NCBI RefSeq assembly: GCF_024494355.1
Contig: NZ_JAKNQY010000009.1
Coordinates: 62,001-126,000, forward strand
Length of the DNA: 64,000 bases
Direction of reading: 5' to 3'
Source: Pseudomonas sp. Q11
GTDB taxonomy: Bacteria; Pseudomonadota; Gammaproteobacteria; Pseudomonadales; Pseudomonadaceae
Shown here: positions 1-8,372 of the stretch, piece after piece
Layout: each line of letters starts with the position of its first letter
Numbering within the stretch: position 1 is the stretch's first letter
Notes under the pieces: generated by a model
Seen by the model: the letters and a program-made list of their open reading frames with translations, nothing else
The model's database searches: none
What the model was told of the DNA's origin: nothing
Position numbers and translations under genes: made by a program

Positions 1-994
1 TCTGTAAGCCCCAGTCGTACTGATCAGACCAGAAGCCGGGAACCCCCTCGAACGGCAGCTCGCCGCCCAACAGATTCAATGCCGCGTGACGGCCCTGGGT
101 CTCGGCGTTGCGCCAGGTTTCCTGGCGCTGGAATAACGCGTCGGCGTGCAGGCGAAACTCACACACATCGCCGGCAGCAAAGATGTCTGGCGCGCTGGTG
201 CGCAACTGGGCATCGACTCGAATACCCTGGCCCACCTCAAGCCCCGCCGCCGCGGCCAATTCGATGTTGGGTTGCATGCCGATACCGACTACCACCCAGT
301 CACAGGGCAGCTCCTGGCCGTCCACCAGTTGCACCGCCTCAGCGCGTTCGATGCCTTGTACCCTTTCAAGCGCTACGTTCAGCCGCACGTCAACGCCCTG
401 TTGCCGATGCAACTCCAACAAGGCCTGGGACACGGCTTCAGGCAATACTCGCCCGGCCAGTCGTGGCCCGGCTTCCAGCAACGTCACCTGACAGCCCAGG
501 GTTCGGGCCGTTGCCGCGACTTCGAGGCCGATAAAGCCACCGCCGATGATCACCAGGCGCGTGCCGGGCCTCAATGCGCTGCGCAGGGCCAGGGCTTCGT
601 CATGGGTGCGCAGGTAAAGCACGTTGGCCAGAGATTCAGGCACCTGGGGCAAGCGACGCGCTCTCCCTCCGGTCGCCAGCAGTAATCGGCTGTAGGACAG
701 CCAACGTCCGTCGGTCAATCGCAGGCGGTGGTGCTGCGGATCCAGGCTTTTTACCGGGTTGCCCGCCAGGTGTTCGATGTTCAGTTCAGTGAGCCGGCTA
801 TCCCGCCACAGGCTGCAATCGTCCAGGTCCATCGTGCCCTGCAGCAAGCCCTTGGACAGCGGAGGACGCTCGTACGGCAAATGGAGTTCATCGCCGATCA
901 GGATCAGCCGACCGGTATAACCCTGCTCGCGCAAGGTCAGCGCCGCGCGGCCACCGGCATGGCCGGCGCCGACGATAATCAGTGGAGCATTCAT
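1..994 (-). CDS. FAD-dependent ferredoxin reductase, MocF-like (3' end outside window)
   Basis: NAD(P)H:ferredoxin reductase predicted to pass electrons to the Rieske ferredoxin encoded just upstream. Residues 1-331 are visible; the reading frame runs off the left edge, so the C-terminus is missing (family members are about 400 residues). The N-terminal FAD dinucleotide motif GAGHAGG is at residues 9-15 and a second nucleotide-binding motif GGGFIGLE at about 151-158; an AAGDVCEF-type FAD-contact segment follows near residue 270. The start is the ATG at 994, 18 bp after the ferredoxin stop. It is the last visible gene of a three-gene minus-strand unit (oxygenase, ferredoxin, reductase). Rhodocoxin- or putidaredoxin-reductase-like enzymes share this fold; the MocF assignment rests on gene order. 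Confidence 0.87.
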   Translation of the reverse strand, partial: MNAPLIIVGAGHAGGRAALTLREQGYTGRLILIGDELHLPYERPPLSKGLLQGTMDLDDCSLWRDSRLTELNIEHLAGNPVKSLDPQHHRLRLTDGRWLSYSRLLLATGGRARRLPQVPESLANVLYLRTHDEALALRSALRPGTRLVIIGGGFIGLEVAATARTLGCQVTLLEAGPRLAGRVLPEAVSQALLELHRQQGVDVRLNVALERVQGIERAEAVQLVDGQELPCDWVVVGIGMQPNIELAAAAGLEVGQGIRVDAQLRTSAPDIFAAGDVCEFRLHADALFQRQETWRNAETQGRHAALNLLGGELPFEGVPGFWSDQYDWGLQ

Positions 995-1012
995 GGCGTG
1001 CACTCCTGGCGG

Positions 1013-1333
1013 TCAAACCGAAATGGCGAGCAGAACCCGCCCCGCGTCGACCCGTACCGGATAGGTCTTGAGATTGACGCACACTGGCGCCCCCAAGGCT
1101 TTGCCGGTGCGATAGTCAAAGCGCCCGTTGTGCTTGGGGCACTCGATGACGTGGTCCATCACCAGACCGTCAGCCAGGTGGATCGACTCGTGAGTACACA
1201 GGCCTGCAGTGGCAAAAAACTCGTTGTCAGCAGAGCGGTAGATGGCATAGGTATGCGGACCGTGGTCGAAGCGAATGACGTCTTCTTCATTGATTTCGCC
1301 CACGGCGCATACATCGATCCATTGATCGTTCAT
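1013..1333 (-). CDS. Rieske-type [2Fe-2S] ferredoxin, MocE family
   Basis: Small soluble electron carrier of 106 residues. The Rieske cluster ligands are complete: C46-x-H48 and C65-x2-H68, in the context LCTHES and ECPKHNG. The length fits a stand-alone Rieske ferredoxin rather than a dioxygenase subunit. It lies between a membrane di-iron oxygenase gene (downstream end 37 bp away) and a ferredoxin reductase gene (18 bp away), all on the minus strand, so it should shuttle electrons from the reductase to the oxygenase. MocE of the rhizobial rhizopine pathway is the characterised relative with the same neighbours. NirD-type Rieske proteins are an alternative but do not fit this context. Confidence 0.9.
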   Translation of the reverse strand: MNDQWIDVCAVGEINEEDVIRFDHGPHTYAIYRSADNEFFATAGLCTHESIHLADGLVMDHVIECPKHNGRFDYRTGKALGAPVCVNLKTYPVRVDAGRVLLAISV

Positions 1334-1369
1334 GGCGTTTTCTCTTGTTCGGGATACAGCCGGAAGGTG

Positions 1370-2458
1370 TCAGCCCAAGGTGGCTTCAGCCTGTGGATGA
1401 GCGTCGGTGGCAGGCCTTGAGCTACCGACAGGGCGTCGCACGAAATACGTCGGGTCCTTGCGCTGCTTCAAGAGGGTCGGAATGATTTCCTTGAAGGCCT
1501 CACCTATGTTGGCGTAAGGCGGCGGGCAGTCGTGGCGGATCTCTTCATGGAGTTGCGCCAGGGCGTGGTACGGCACCATCGGGTACATGTGGTGCTCAAG
1601 GTGATAATTCATGTTCATGTACAGAAAGCGCAGCACCCGGTTCATGTAGATGGTGCGGCAGTTACTGCGGTGGTCCAGCACATCTTCCGCCAGGCCCACA
1701 TGTTGGGTGAGGCCGAACAGGTAGGACAGCCAGCCGCCATACAGGATGGGCAGGCCGATATACATCAGCGGCAACCAGCTGTGCAGGTAAAGCGCCGCGC
1801 CAAAGACAACGGCGTAAATCACCAGCCAGATACGGGCCGCCAGGAACACCTTGGACCATTCGGACTCAGGGATGAACGTCTGTTCCTCGGCATCCATTTT
1901 GCCAACCGCGTGCCGGCACACGCCCCTCATCGTCTTCAGCAGCAACGGGATCTGGAACAGGCTCAGCAGCATCATGAACAAGCTCGGTGGACGCGGTTCG
2001 ACGATTTCCGGATCGCGGCCGACGACGATGGTGTCGGTATGGTGCCGGGCATGGCTCCAGCGCCACACATGGGGCTCGAACATGCACATGAAGCTCGCCA
2101 CCTGATAGAGCGCATCATTCATCCAGCGGGTCTTGAAGGCGGTGCCGTGACCGGTTTCATGCCAGCGCGGGTTGGAGGCGGTGGCGTACAAAACCCCATA
2201 CGCAAGGAAAAACGGCACACAAGCCCAAGTGCCCCAGAACCAGTAGCCGCCGAAGCCGGTGATCAGCAGGGCCAGCAGCCAGATGGCGGTGTCGAGCAAG
2301 GCCGGGCCGTCGCGGCGCTGCATCAGTTGCTTCATGCGTTGACGGGAGATGGGCGACTGGTACCAACTGGCCGATACAAGGCCTTTTTCAGCCGCGCGGG
2401 CGGCTTCAGGGCCGGTCAGGCGATAGTCCCGAGTAGAGGCTGTGTTGTCTTGAGACAT
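1370..2458 (-). CDS. Membrane fatty-acid-desaturase-type di-iron oxygenase, MocD-like
   Basis: Integral membrane non-haem di-iron enzyme of 362 residues. All three histidine boxes are present: HETGH (100-104), HARHH (136-140) and HLEHH (286-290), with hydrophobic helices at about 55-95 and 200-250. The ATG at 2458 is preferred over an upstream non-ATG start because a GGAGA ribosome site lies about 9 bp before it. First gene of the unit that continues with a Rieske ferredoxin and a reductase. In rhizobia the homologous MocDEF trio removes the methyl group of 3-O-methyl-scyllo-inosamine. Here the substrate is unknown: it may be an O-methyl compound, a hydrocarbon or a lipid. A LacI-type regulator is divergent. 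Confidence 0.87.
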   Translation of the reverse strand: MSQDNTASTRDYRLTGPEAARAAEKGLVSASWYQSPISRQRMKQLMQRRDGPALLDTAIWLLALLITGFGGYWFWGTWACVPFFLAYGVLYATASNPRWHETGHGTAFKTRWMNDALYQVASFMCMFEPHVWRWSHARHHTDTIVVGRDPEIVEPRPPSLFMMLLSLFQIPLLLKTMRGVCRHAVGKMDAEEQTFIPESEWSKVFLAARIWLVIYAVVFGAALYLHSWLPLMYIGLPILYGGWLSYLFGLTQHVGLAEDVLDHRSNCRTIYMNRVLRFLYMNMNYHLEHHMYPMVPYHALAQLHEEIRHDCPPPYANIGEAFKEIIPTLLKQRKDPTYFVRRPVGSSRPATDAHPQAEATLG

Positions 2459-2552
2459 TGTTATTGTTCTCCGCAAGCGTGAGATGTCAGGTGCTTTGCG
2501 TAAGAAAATATAGAGAGCGTGGAAGGCCCCCTCAAGGTCTTGAATACATTCC

Positions 2553-2602
2553 CTATCAAGCTATCATCCAGCTCCTGCGGGGCTTGATAGTTTTCTATCA
2601 AG
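2553..2602. promoter_or_regulatory. Candidate operator: CTTGATAG/CTATCAAG inverted repeat plus extra half-site
   Basis: In the gap between the divergent oxygenase and LacI-type genes, a perfect 8-bp inverted repeat CTTGATAG-TTTT-CTATCAAG occupies 2583-2602, 18 bp before the regulator ATG. A third copy of the half-site, CTATCAAG, lies at 2553-2560. Symmetric sites of this kind are usual for LacI-family repressors, so this is the likely site of autoregulation and control of the oxygenase unit. Binding is inferred. Confidence 0.55.
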
Positions 2603-2620
2603 ACGCTTTGAAGGTTCATC

Positions 2621-3670
2621 ATGAATAACAATAAACGCCCCACCATCGCCACGGTCGCCGAACACGCAGGCTTAAGTGTCGCCACCGTCGACCGCGTGCT
2701 CAACGCTCGCGCCCCGGTTAATCCAGCCACTGCCGAACAGGTGCTCCAGGCCGCCGAAGCCGTGGGTTATTTTGCCGCGCGGCTGATCGGCCAACGCATT
2801 CTCGAACGCCGCCCCACGTACCGTTTCGGCATCCTGCTGCTGGGCACCGCCCAGGCGTTCTACGCCAACCTGGCCCAAGCCATCACCGAGGCCGCGCAGC
2901 GCCAGGCCGGGGCCAACCTGACCTGCCAATTCGAATACGTTTTTGATCGCACCCCCAGCGCCATCATTGCCCAGATCGAACAGTTAGCGGTGCAATGCGA
3001 CGGCCTGGCGGTGGTCAGCTTCGCCCACCCGCTGATCAACGCCGCCCTTGCCCAGATTCGCGAGGCCGGAGTGCCCGTGGTGGCACTACTGTCGGGCATT
3101 CATGAGGCGGCGGCCGAGCCCTATGTCGGCCAGGACAATCAGGTAGTCGGGCGCACGATGGGGTGGCTGCTGGCCCGCACCTGTGGCGCGCGCAAAGGCA
3201 GCATCGGCATTCTGCTCGGTGGCCATCGCTTTCTTGGCCACCAGGAGCGGGTCGAAGGTTTGCACAGCTACTTGGCCGAACACGCACCTGGATTGCGCCC
3301 GCTGGAGCCGCTGATCAATCTGGATAACTGCGACATCACCGAAGAAGCAACCCTCGACCTGCTGGTTCGGCATAACGATTTGCGCGGGTTATGCGTGGTA
3401 GGCGGCGGTGGCGACGGGATCATCAACGCGTTGGCGCAACTGCCCAAGCGCCCGACGCTGTGCTGCATTTTGCAGGAGTCCACCGAGCTGTCACGCCAAG
3501 CCCTGGCCCAGGGTTTGGTCGACGTGGTGATCGACTCTCAGCCGCGTCAGACTGCAACGGCGCTGGTGCATCTATTGGTGGAATTGCAGACTGCGCAGCC
3601 GTTCGATCCTGCGCGTCACCGGGTCCATATTCCGCTGCAGATTGTGACATCGGAGAATTCCCAAAGCTGA
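2621..3670 (+). CDS. LacI-family transcriptional regulator
   Basis: DNA-binding regulator of 349 residues. The N-terminal LacI helix-turn-helix is at residues 8-30 (TIATVAEHAGLSVATVDRVL), with the hinge region following to about 65. The rest is a periplasmic-binding-protein-like sensor domain that normally binds a sugar or polyol. Transcribed divergently from the MocDEF-like genes across a gap with a symmetric operator candidate, so it most likely controls them. The sugar-type sensor fits a role in using an inositol- or sugar-derived compound, as in rhizopine catabolism, but the ligand cannot be read from the sequence. The 187 bp after it hold no convincing gene. Confidence 0.9.
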   Translation: MNNNKRPTIATVAEHAGLSVATVDRVLNARAPVNPATAEQVLQAAEAVGYFAARLIGQRILERRPTYRFGILLLGTAQAFYANLAQAITEAAQRQAGANLTCQFEYVFDRTPSAIIAQIEQLAVQCDGLAVVSFAHPLINAALAQIREAGVPVVALLSGIHEAAAEPYVGQDNQVVGRTMGWLLARTCGARKGSIGILLGGHRFLGHQERVEGLHSYLAEHAPGLRPLEPLINLDNCDITEEATLDLLVRHNDLRGLCVVGGGGDGIINALAQLPKRPTLCCILQESTELSRQALAQGLVDVVIDSQPRQTATALVHLLVELQTAQPFDPARHRVHIPLQIVTSENSQS

Positions 3671-3857
3671 TGGGCTGGCGGTACAACCTGCTCGACCTTT
3701 GATGGCGTGGTTAACTGCCACTTACGACGGCTTCAGCTGACTTCTGCACATTCATCTCGTCCCCCCTCGACGCTCGGTAGCACAGTGGCAAACGAGCAGA
3801 TCTACCGGGGTAATTCACGCGACCTTCCTGCTTATGCCTGTCGGATCTACGTCACGG

Positions 3858-4634
3858 CTAAACCGTTGGTACTGTTCCGCCGTCGATCACAAACTCACTT
3901 CCCGTGATAGATGCCGCTCGCGGCGAAGCCAGGAAACCGATCAGGTCAGCAACTTCGCAAGGCGTTGATGGGCGGCCGAGCGGGATCCCCCCAAGTGCTT
4001 TCATGATGATCTCTTTGCCACCTTGATAATCAGTACCTGCCTCCTGCGCGAGTCGCTCGGCCAACGCGACCGATGCTTCGGTTTCAACCCAGCCCGGCGA
4101 AACCCGAACCACGCGGATGCCTCTGGGTGAAACCTCTTTCGATAAACTTTTGCTGTACGTCGAAAGCGCGGCCTTGGCTGCCGCGTAAGCTGTTGTAGCT
4201 TCCGGCAGTGGCAGCCGACTCTGGATGGAGGTGACGTGGATGACGACCCCGTCCTTGCGCTCCAGCATCCCCGGGAGCAAGGCGCGATCGAGGCGCACCG
4301 CCGGCAACAGGTTCAGGCTGAGCTCTCGTTGCCACTGTTCCTCGTCCAGCGCAGCAAAACCGCCGCCGGGTGCCGACGAACCACCCAGGACGTGGATCAT
4401 GATGTCCACGCCACCCAGCTGCTGTTGGATCGCGGCGATCAGTACGTCACAACCTTCCCGGGTCGAAAGATCAGCCGCAATCAGAAGAGCGCCCGGCATT
4501 TCCACGTCCACCTGCCTGGCCGAGGTAATGACCTTCGCACCCTCGGCCAGTAACAACTCGACGACAGCCTTGCCAATGCCTTTGGTGCCACCGGTGACGA
4601 GGACCCGCTTGCCAGTCAAACCTAGATTCAGCAT
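3858..4634 (-). CDS. SDR-family NAD(P)-dependent oxidoreductase
   Basis: Short-chain dehydrogenase of 258 residues with the classical layout. The cofactor motif TGGTKGIG is at 14-21. The catalytic Ser is near 136 and Y150-x3-K154 follows (YAAAK). The C-terminal GSEFVIDGG segment closes the fold. The start overlaps the stop of the upstream SnoaL-like gene by 7 bp, so the two are translationally coupled. A GGAG ribosome site precedes the ATG. Substrate unknown; pairing with a SnoaL-like protein and a divergent LysR regulator suggests a small catabolic or detoxification unit. Confidence 0.88.
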   Translation of the reverse strand: MLNLGLTGKRVLVTGGTKGIGKAVVELLLAEGAKVITSARQVDVEMPGALLIAADLSTREGCDVLIAAIQQQLGGVDIMIHVLGGSSAPGGGFAALDEEQWQRELSLNLLPAVRLDRALLPGMLERKDGVVIHVTSIQSRLPLPEATTAYAAAKAALSTYSKSLSKEVSPRGIRVVRVSPGWVETEASVALAERLAQEAGTDYQGGKEIIMKALGGIPLGRPSTPCEVADLIGFLASPRAASITGSEFVIDGGTVPTV

Positions 4635-4960
4635 GGCGTGATCTCCAGGGAACGGATTCGACCGCCTTCCAGTGTGAAGACGTGACTCAGTTGAACCGGG
4701 CTACCGGGAAAATTCCCTACAAGGCGCGCAACGACAGTCAGTCTGCCCTGCCCTTGCAGGGCTTGCAGTGGTTGGACCTGATAGATGAAGGCTCTGCGTG
4801 CCTCCTGTTGCCAGGCTTCGATGGCAGCCGTTCCTTCGTACGTTTTTCTTTCATCGTAAACCGTGGCGTCAGAGCGCAAGCAGCTCGCAAGTTGCGCTGT
4901 ATCGCCACCATTGCTGATTGCAAAGTACGTCTGCACGACGTCGGGAAGCTGGAGGGTCAT
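4628..4960 (-). CDS. SnoaL-like / NTF2-fold protein
   Basis: Protein of 110 residues with the pattern of the SnoaL-like NTF2 fold: an N-terminal helix ([20 protein letters not shown]), a [16 protein letters not shown] segment typical of the conical pocket, then beta strands ending in GGRIRSLEI. Members are small isomerases, hydrolases or binding proteins; the activity here cannot be assigned. An AGGAG site sits 7 bp before the ATG. First gene of a two-gene unit with the SDR gene, divergent from a LysR regulator. Confidence 0.82.
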   Translation of the reverse strand: MTLQLPDVVQTYFAISNGGDTAQLASCLRSDATVYDERKTYEGTAAIEAWQQEARRAFIYQVQPLQALQGQGRLTVVARLVGNFPGSPVQLSHVFTLEGGRIRSLEITPC

Positions 4961-5012
4961 TTGCCGATCTCCTGGATGGATGTCCTGGAGCGATCTTGCT
5001 GCCTGATGGATA

Positions 5013-5033
5013 GTTTGTTCAACTGGGACAAAC
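5013..5033. promoter_or_regulatory. Candidate LysR-type operator, GTTTGT-N9-ACAAAC
   Basis: A perfect 6-bp inverted repeat with a 9-bp spacer (GTTTGT at 5013-5018, ACAAAC at 5028-5033) lies in the 106-bp gap between the SnoaL/SDR pair and the LysR gene. It contains a T-N11-A core, the usual LysR-type recognition pattern. Position and symmetry support it; binding is inferred. Confidence 0.45.
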
Positions 5034-5066
5034 CTTTATGACCAATCCCGAAATTCAGGACAATCC

Positions 5067-5984
5067 ATGGCACAAGATCGTTTAGGCCTCAGTGAGCTGG
5101 ACGCTGTTATAGCGGTCGCACGCAGGGGTTCGTTTCGGCAAGCCGCTATCGATCTCGACGTCTCCACCACCGCATTGAGCAACACCATTGCGCAACTGGA
5201 AGCCCGCCTCGAATCGCGGCTGTTCAATCGCACGACCCGTAGCGTGGCCATCACCGAAGCGGGCAGGATATTTCTGGAGCAGGTGGGGCCAGCCTTGCAG
5301 GATCTGCGTGCTGCACTCGATGCAGTGCGATCGCATAACGTCGGGCCCTCGGGTACGCTGCGTATCAATGCGTTCGCCAGCGCTGCCCGATCGGCGCTCC
5401 TGCCGCTGGTGTTGGAGTTCCTGCAGCAGCATCCGAAAGTACACATCGACCTCGTCACCGAAGGCCGTCTGGTGGATATCGTGGCTGACGGCTTCGATTT
5501 CGGCGTGCGCTCAGCGAGCCTCGTTCCAAACGACGCGATTGTGATCCCTCTCGGCCAGCCGCAACGCTACGCTGTGGTCGGTTCGCCGGCGTACTTCGAA
5601 AAACACGGCAAACCGCGAACGCCATCCGAGCTGCTCCAGCATCGATGCATCCGCGTTCGACTACCGAATGGGGCGATTTTCCCGTGGCATTTCGAGCGGG
5701 ACGGAGAAGTGACTCGTCTCGATGTGAGCGGGCCGCTTACGCTGGATGAATCCAGCGTGGTCAAGGTGGCGGTGCAGGAAGGCATGGGGCTCGGCTTTTT
5801 CATGGAGCAGGACGTTCACGACGAAATCCGCACCGGACAGTTCGTACGGACTCTCGAGGACTGGACACCGCCCAGAGACAAGTTGTGCCTGTACTACCCA
5901 AACCGCCGCAACCCCAGCGCCGCAGCCAAGGCCTTCATCGACCTGGCACGCGCCAGTCAAGCCGGTCAGGACGCGCTCGCCTGA
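5067..5984 (+). CDS. LysR-family transcriptional regulator
   Basis: LysR-type regulator of 305 residues. The winged HTH covers about 8-65 ([19 protein letters not shown], then [17 protein letters not shown]). The C-terminal effector-binding domain contains the segment [19 protein letters not shown], typical of the CrgA/AaeR-like subgroup. Divergent from the SnoaL-SDR pair with a symmetric operator candidate in the gap, so it probably activates or represses that pair and itself. Its stop lies 21 bp from the convergent LuxR/HD gene. Confidence 0.9.
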   Translation: MAQDRLGLSELDAVIAVARRGSFRQAAIDLDVSTTALSNTIAQLEARLESRLFNRTTRSVAITEAGRIFLEQVGPALQDLRAALDAVRSHNVGPSGTLRINAFASAARSALLPLVLEFLQQHPKVHIDLVTEGRLVDIVADGFDFGVRSASLVPNDAIVIPLGQPQRYAVVGSPAYFEKHGKPRTPSELLQHRCIRVRLPNGAIFPWHFERDGEVTRLDVSGPLTLDESSVVKVAVQEGMGLGFFMEQDVHDEIRTGQFVRTLEDWTPPRDKLCLYYPNRRNPSAAAKAFIDLARASQAGQDALA

Positions 5985-6005
5985 TTCAGGCCAACCCGAC
6001 CTGGC

Positions 6006-7445
6006 TCAGGCAATCAATCCCAGTGTCAGTCCCTTCAAGGTAGCGGCTGCCCGGGTCGAGCATTCCAGTTTGCGAAAGATGCTTTCCATGTGCGTGCGAA
6101 CCGTGCTCGGACTGATATCCAGCAGCCGCGCCACCTGCTTGTTGCTGGCGCCACGGCTGATCTCCAGCAGGATGCGGCACTCGCGAGTCGTGAGTAACGA
6201 AGCCTTCGGTTGACGCACCCGACGCTCGCCACCTGCGGCGGCAATGACTGCTTCGCAAACATCGTTGTCGAACAAGCCATTGCCAGCATCCTGTTTGAGC
6301 AGCCTGGCTGCATCCGCTTCGCCGTGGGCCGATCGCCATGGCCTGGCCTCCCGTAGCGCGACCCAGGCTACCGATGTGGCAAACAGGCGATGCTCGGCAC
6401 ACAGCGCATCACCCGCTACGCCTCGAAAATAGCCACTGCCGTTGAGCCGTTCATAGGCATGAGCTGCAATCTCTGCGGGCACAGCCAGTTCAGTGATAGG
6501 TCTAAGCGCCTGTTGCGTCCAGTAAGGGACTAGGTGCACTCGCTCCGCAGCGCCGTATGGCAGCGTTCCTGCGGTATTCCAAAGGTGGTTCGAAACGGCT
6601 GCCCGGCCGAGACCATAGATGAGGGCGGACTTGCCAATGTCTGTCAAAGTCGGTTCACGCAGCCCCCACAGGCGTGCAGCTTCCACGGCGACATGCGCGA
6701 CCTGCCGCGAATGCCCTGCCAACCACGGGAGCTTCAAGTCGATTATGTCCCCCACCAACGTCAGTGAGACGCAACGCTGCTCATGCCCGTGGTCAACCGT
6801 TTTCGAAAGCGTTTCCAGATCCGCCAGCCAGTCCTTTGCGTTCTCCAGAAGCAACGATACCAGCGACGCGGGATAGCGCCGATCCGACTGCTCCCTGATC
6901 CAGCGTAGCGCCGCGTCCAGGCCGTGTGCACGACTGAGAATATCCAGATCGCCGGCAAGTACTACCTGATAGGCGACCTCCGGAATGTGCTCATGGGTCA
7001 GGCCCAGCGGCCGGCCAGTGCCGTCGTAGGTTTCGAACACGCGACACAAGCCCGCCTCGACGGCGGCACCGAGCTGGAGGGTTTTGGCGATGGCTCCAGA
7101 CACCTCACAGTGCACGACGGCAAGCGGGGTTGCCTGATGCACCGCGTTCATTTGCTCATTGCCCAGCGTCAAATCGAGCATCGCGCGGCGGCCATCGACG
7201 TCGTCGCCCAGCAGATCCGCAAAGCCTTCGGCATTGGCGGTGCAACCGGACCAGCGCAGCAAGGCAACCTGTTCCGCTACCCTCAGGTGCTCACCGTCGC
7301 CGTGCCGGGCCTGCGCAAGCATCCGCGCCAGTGCGGCAACGCGCCGGGAATGACCGAGTGGTTGTCCCATGCTGAGGTCACCGACCTGGGCGATCGTCGC
7401 CAGTGCCCCGCCCAGGGAGATGTCCAGTTGCAACTCACTATCCAT
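6006..7445 (-). CDS. LuxR-type regulator with tandem degenerate HD-GYP domains
   Basis: About 479 residues. Two consecutive HD/HD-GYP-like halves are visible. The first has GHSRRVA and, later, ETYDGTGRPLGL. The second has GHSRQVAHVA, DIGKSALIYGLGRA and AHAYERLNGSGYFRG. The GYP signature is altered (GYF in the second copy), so c-di-GMP hydrolysis is uncertain. The C-terminus is a LuxR HTH (LLTTRECRILLEISRGASNK onwards, last 65 residues). An ATG start at 7445 is chosen; a GTG 13 codons upstream is possible. Divergent from an exported hydrolase gene, which it may control. A one-piece signalling regulator is likely, with no receiver domain seen. Confidence 0.8.
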   Translation of the reverse strand: MDSELQLDISLGGALATIAQVGDLSMGQPLGHSRRVAALARMLAQARHGDGEHLRVAEQVALLRWSGCTANAEGFADLLGDDVDGRRAMLDLTLGNEQMNAVHQATPLAVVHCEVSGAIAKTLQLGAAVEAGLCRVFETYDGTGRPLGLTHEHIPEVAYQVVLAGDLDILSRAHGLDAALRWIREQSDRRYPASLVSLLLENAKDWLADLETLSKTVDHGHEQRCVSLTLVGDIIDLKLPWLAGHSRQVAHVAVEAARLWGLREPTLTDIGKSALIYGLGRAAVSNHLWNTAGTLPYGAAERVHLVPYWTQQALRPITELAVPAEIAAHAYERLNGSGYFRGVAGDALCAEHRLFATSVAWVALREARPWRSAHGEADAARLLKQDAGNGLFDNDVCEAVIAAAGGERRVRQPKASLLTTRECRILLEISRGASNKQVARLLDISPSTVRTHMESIFRKLECSTRAAATLKGLTLGLIA

Positions 7446-7533
7446 GAAAAATGTCCCGGGGTCGGATAATTGACCGATGCCCACATCGCAGGCCAGTCAG
7501 CAGAATTTGAACTCCCGAACAGGAGCTCATCCA

Positions 7534-8307
7534 ATGAAAACATTCAAATCGAAAATCGCTACCGTCGCCTTTGCCCTGGCCGGTACCTTTATCGCAAGCG
7601 CCAGTCACGCGCAGGATACAACGCCCTCCGTGGTGATCGTACACGGCGCGTTCGCCGACGGCTCCGATTGGGCCAAAGTGGTGCCACTGCTCCAAGCCCA
7701 AGGGGTGGCCGTTACGGTTGTGCAAAACCCGCTCACCTCGCTTGCCGACGATGTTGCCGCGACGCGCCGCGCCTTGAACAACCAGCAGGGCAAGGTGGTT
7801 TTAGTCGGGCACTCTTGGGGCGGCACCGTGATTACCGAGGCCGGTAGCGACCCGAAGGTCAGCGCGCTGGTGTATGTCGCCGCCTTCGCGCCAGAGGCCG
7901 GGCAAACCAGCGGCGAACAAGGTAAAGGCGCGCCCACGCCCCCTGGCATCAGTCAGATCAAGGCAGACGGCAACGGTTTCCTCTATTTGACGCCGGAAGG
8001 CATGGCCAAGGACTTCGCCCAGGATCTCCCGGCAGTGCAGACCGCCGTCATGACCGCCACGCAAGGTCCCATCAAGGCATCTGCCTTCGAAGATAAAACG
8101 ACCGTGTCGTCCTGGAAGGCCAAACCGTCCTGGTATCTGCTCGCCACAGAAGACCGGATGATCCACCCCGACGTCCAGCGCTCTGCCGCCAAGCGTATCG
8201 GTGCCACCCTTGCAGAGGTGCACACCAGCCATGTTCCCCAGCAGTCGCAGCCAACCGAGGTCGCCGCCGTGATTCTTAAGGCAGTGCAGAGCGTTGGCAA
8301 GCAGTGA
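7534..8307 (+). CDS. Exported alpha/beta hydrolase
   Basis: Alpha/beta-fold hydrolase of 257 residues with a Sec signal peptide (basic start MKTFKSK, hydrophobic core, likely cleavage after ASHA). The oxyanion region VIVHGAFADG, nucleophile elbow GHSWGG, a later acid in ATEDRM and a His in HTSHVP complete a plausible triad. The ATG at 7534 has an AGGAG site 8 bp upstream, and only this start gives a clean signal peptide. Related to esterase/salicylate-esterase-like pimeloyl carrier hydrolases; substrate unknown. The GMC oxidoreductase gene follows 65 bp downstream. Confidence 0.86.
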   Translation: MKTFKSKIATVAFALAGTFIASASHAQDTTPSVVIVHGAFADGSDWAKVVPLLQAQGVAVTVVQNPLTSLADDVAATRRALNNQQGKVVLVGHSWGGTVITEAGSDPKVSALVYVAAFAPEAGQTSGEQGKGAPTPPGISQIKADGNGFLYLTPEGMAKDFAQDLPAVQTAVMTATQGPIKASAFEDKTTVSSWKAKPSWYLLATEDRMIHPDVQRSAAKRIGATLAEVHTSHVPQQSQPTEVAAVILKAVQSVGKQ

Positions 8308-8372
8308 TCGCAGGGAAATGACACCACTGATAACCGCAAACTCAATTACTGCATCGATACGGAGCGTCCTGC

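Noticed and set aside
2461..2730. An 89-codon minus-strand frame across the MocD/LacI gap
   Set aside because: It spans the operator and the start of the LacI gene; no domain. Promoter region rather than gene.
3707..3907. A 66-codon plus-strand frame after the LacI-type gene
   Set aside because: It has no ribosome site, an odd composition, and overlaps the end of the convergent SDR gene.
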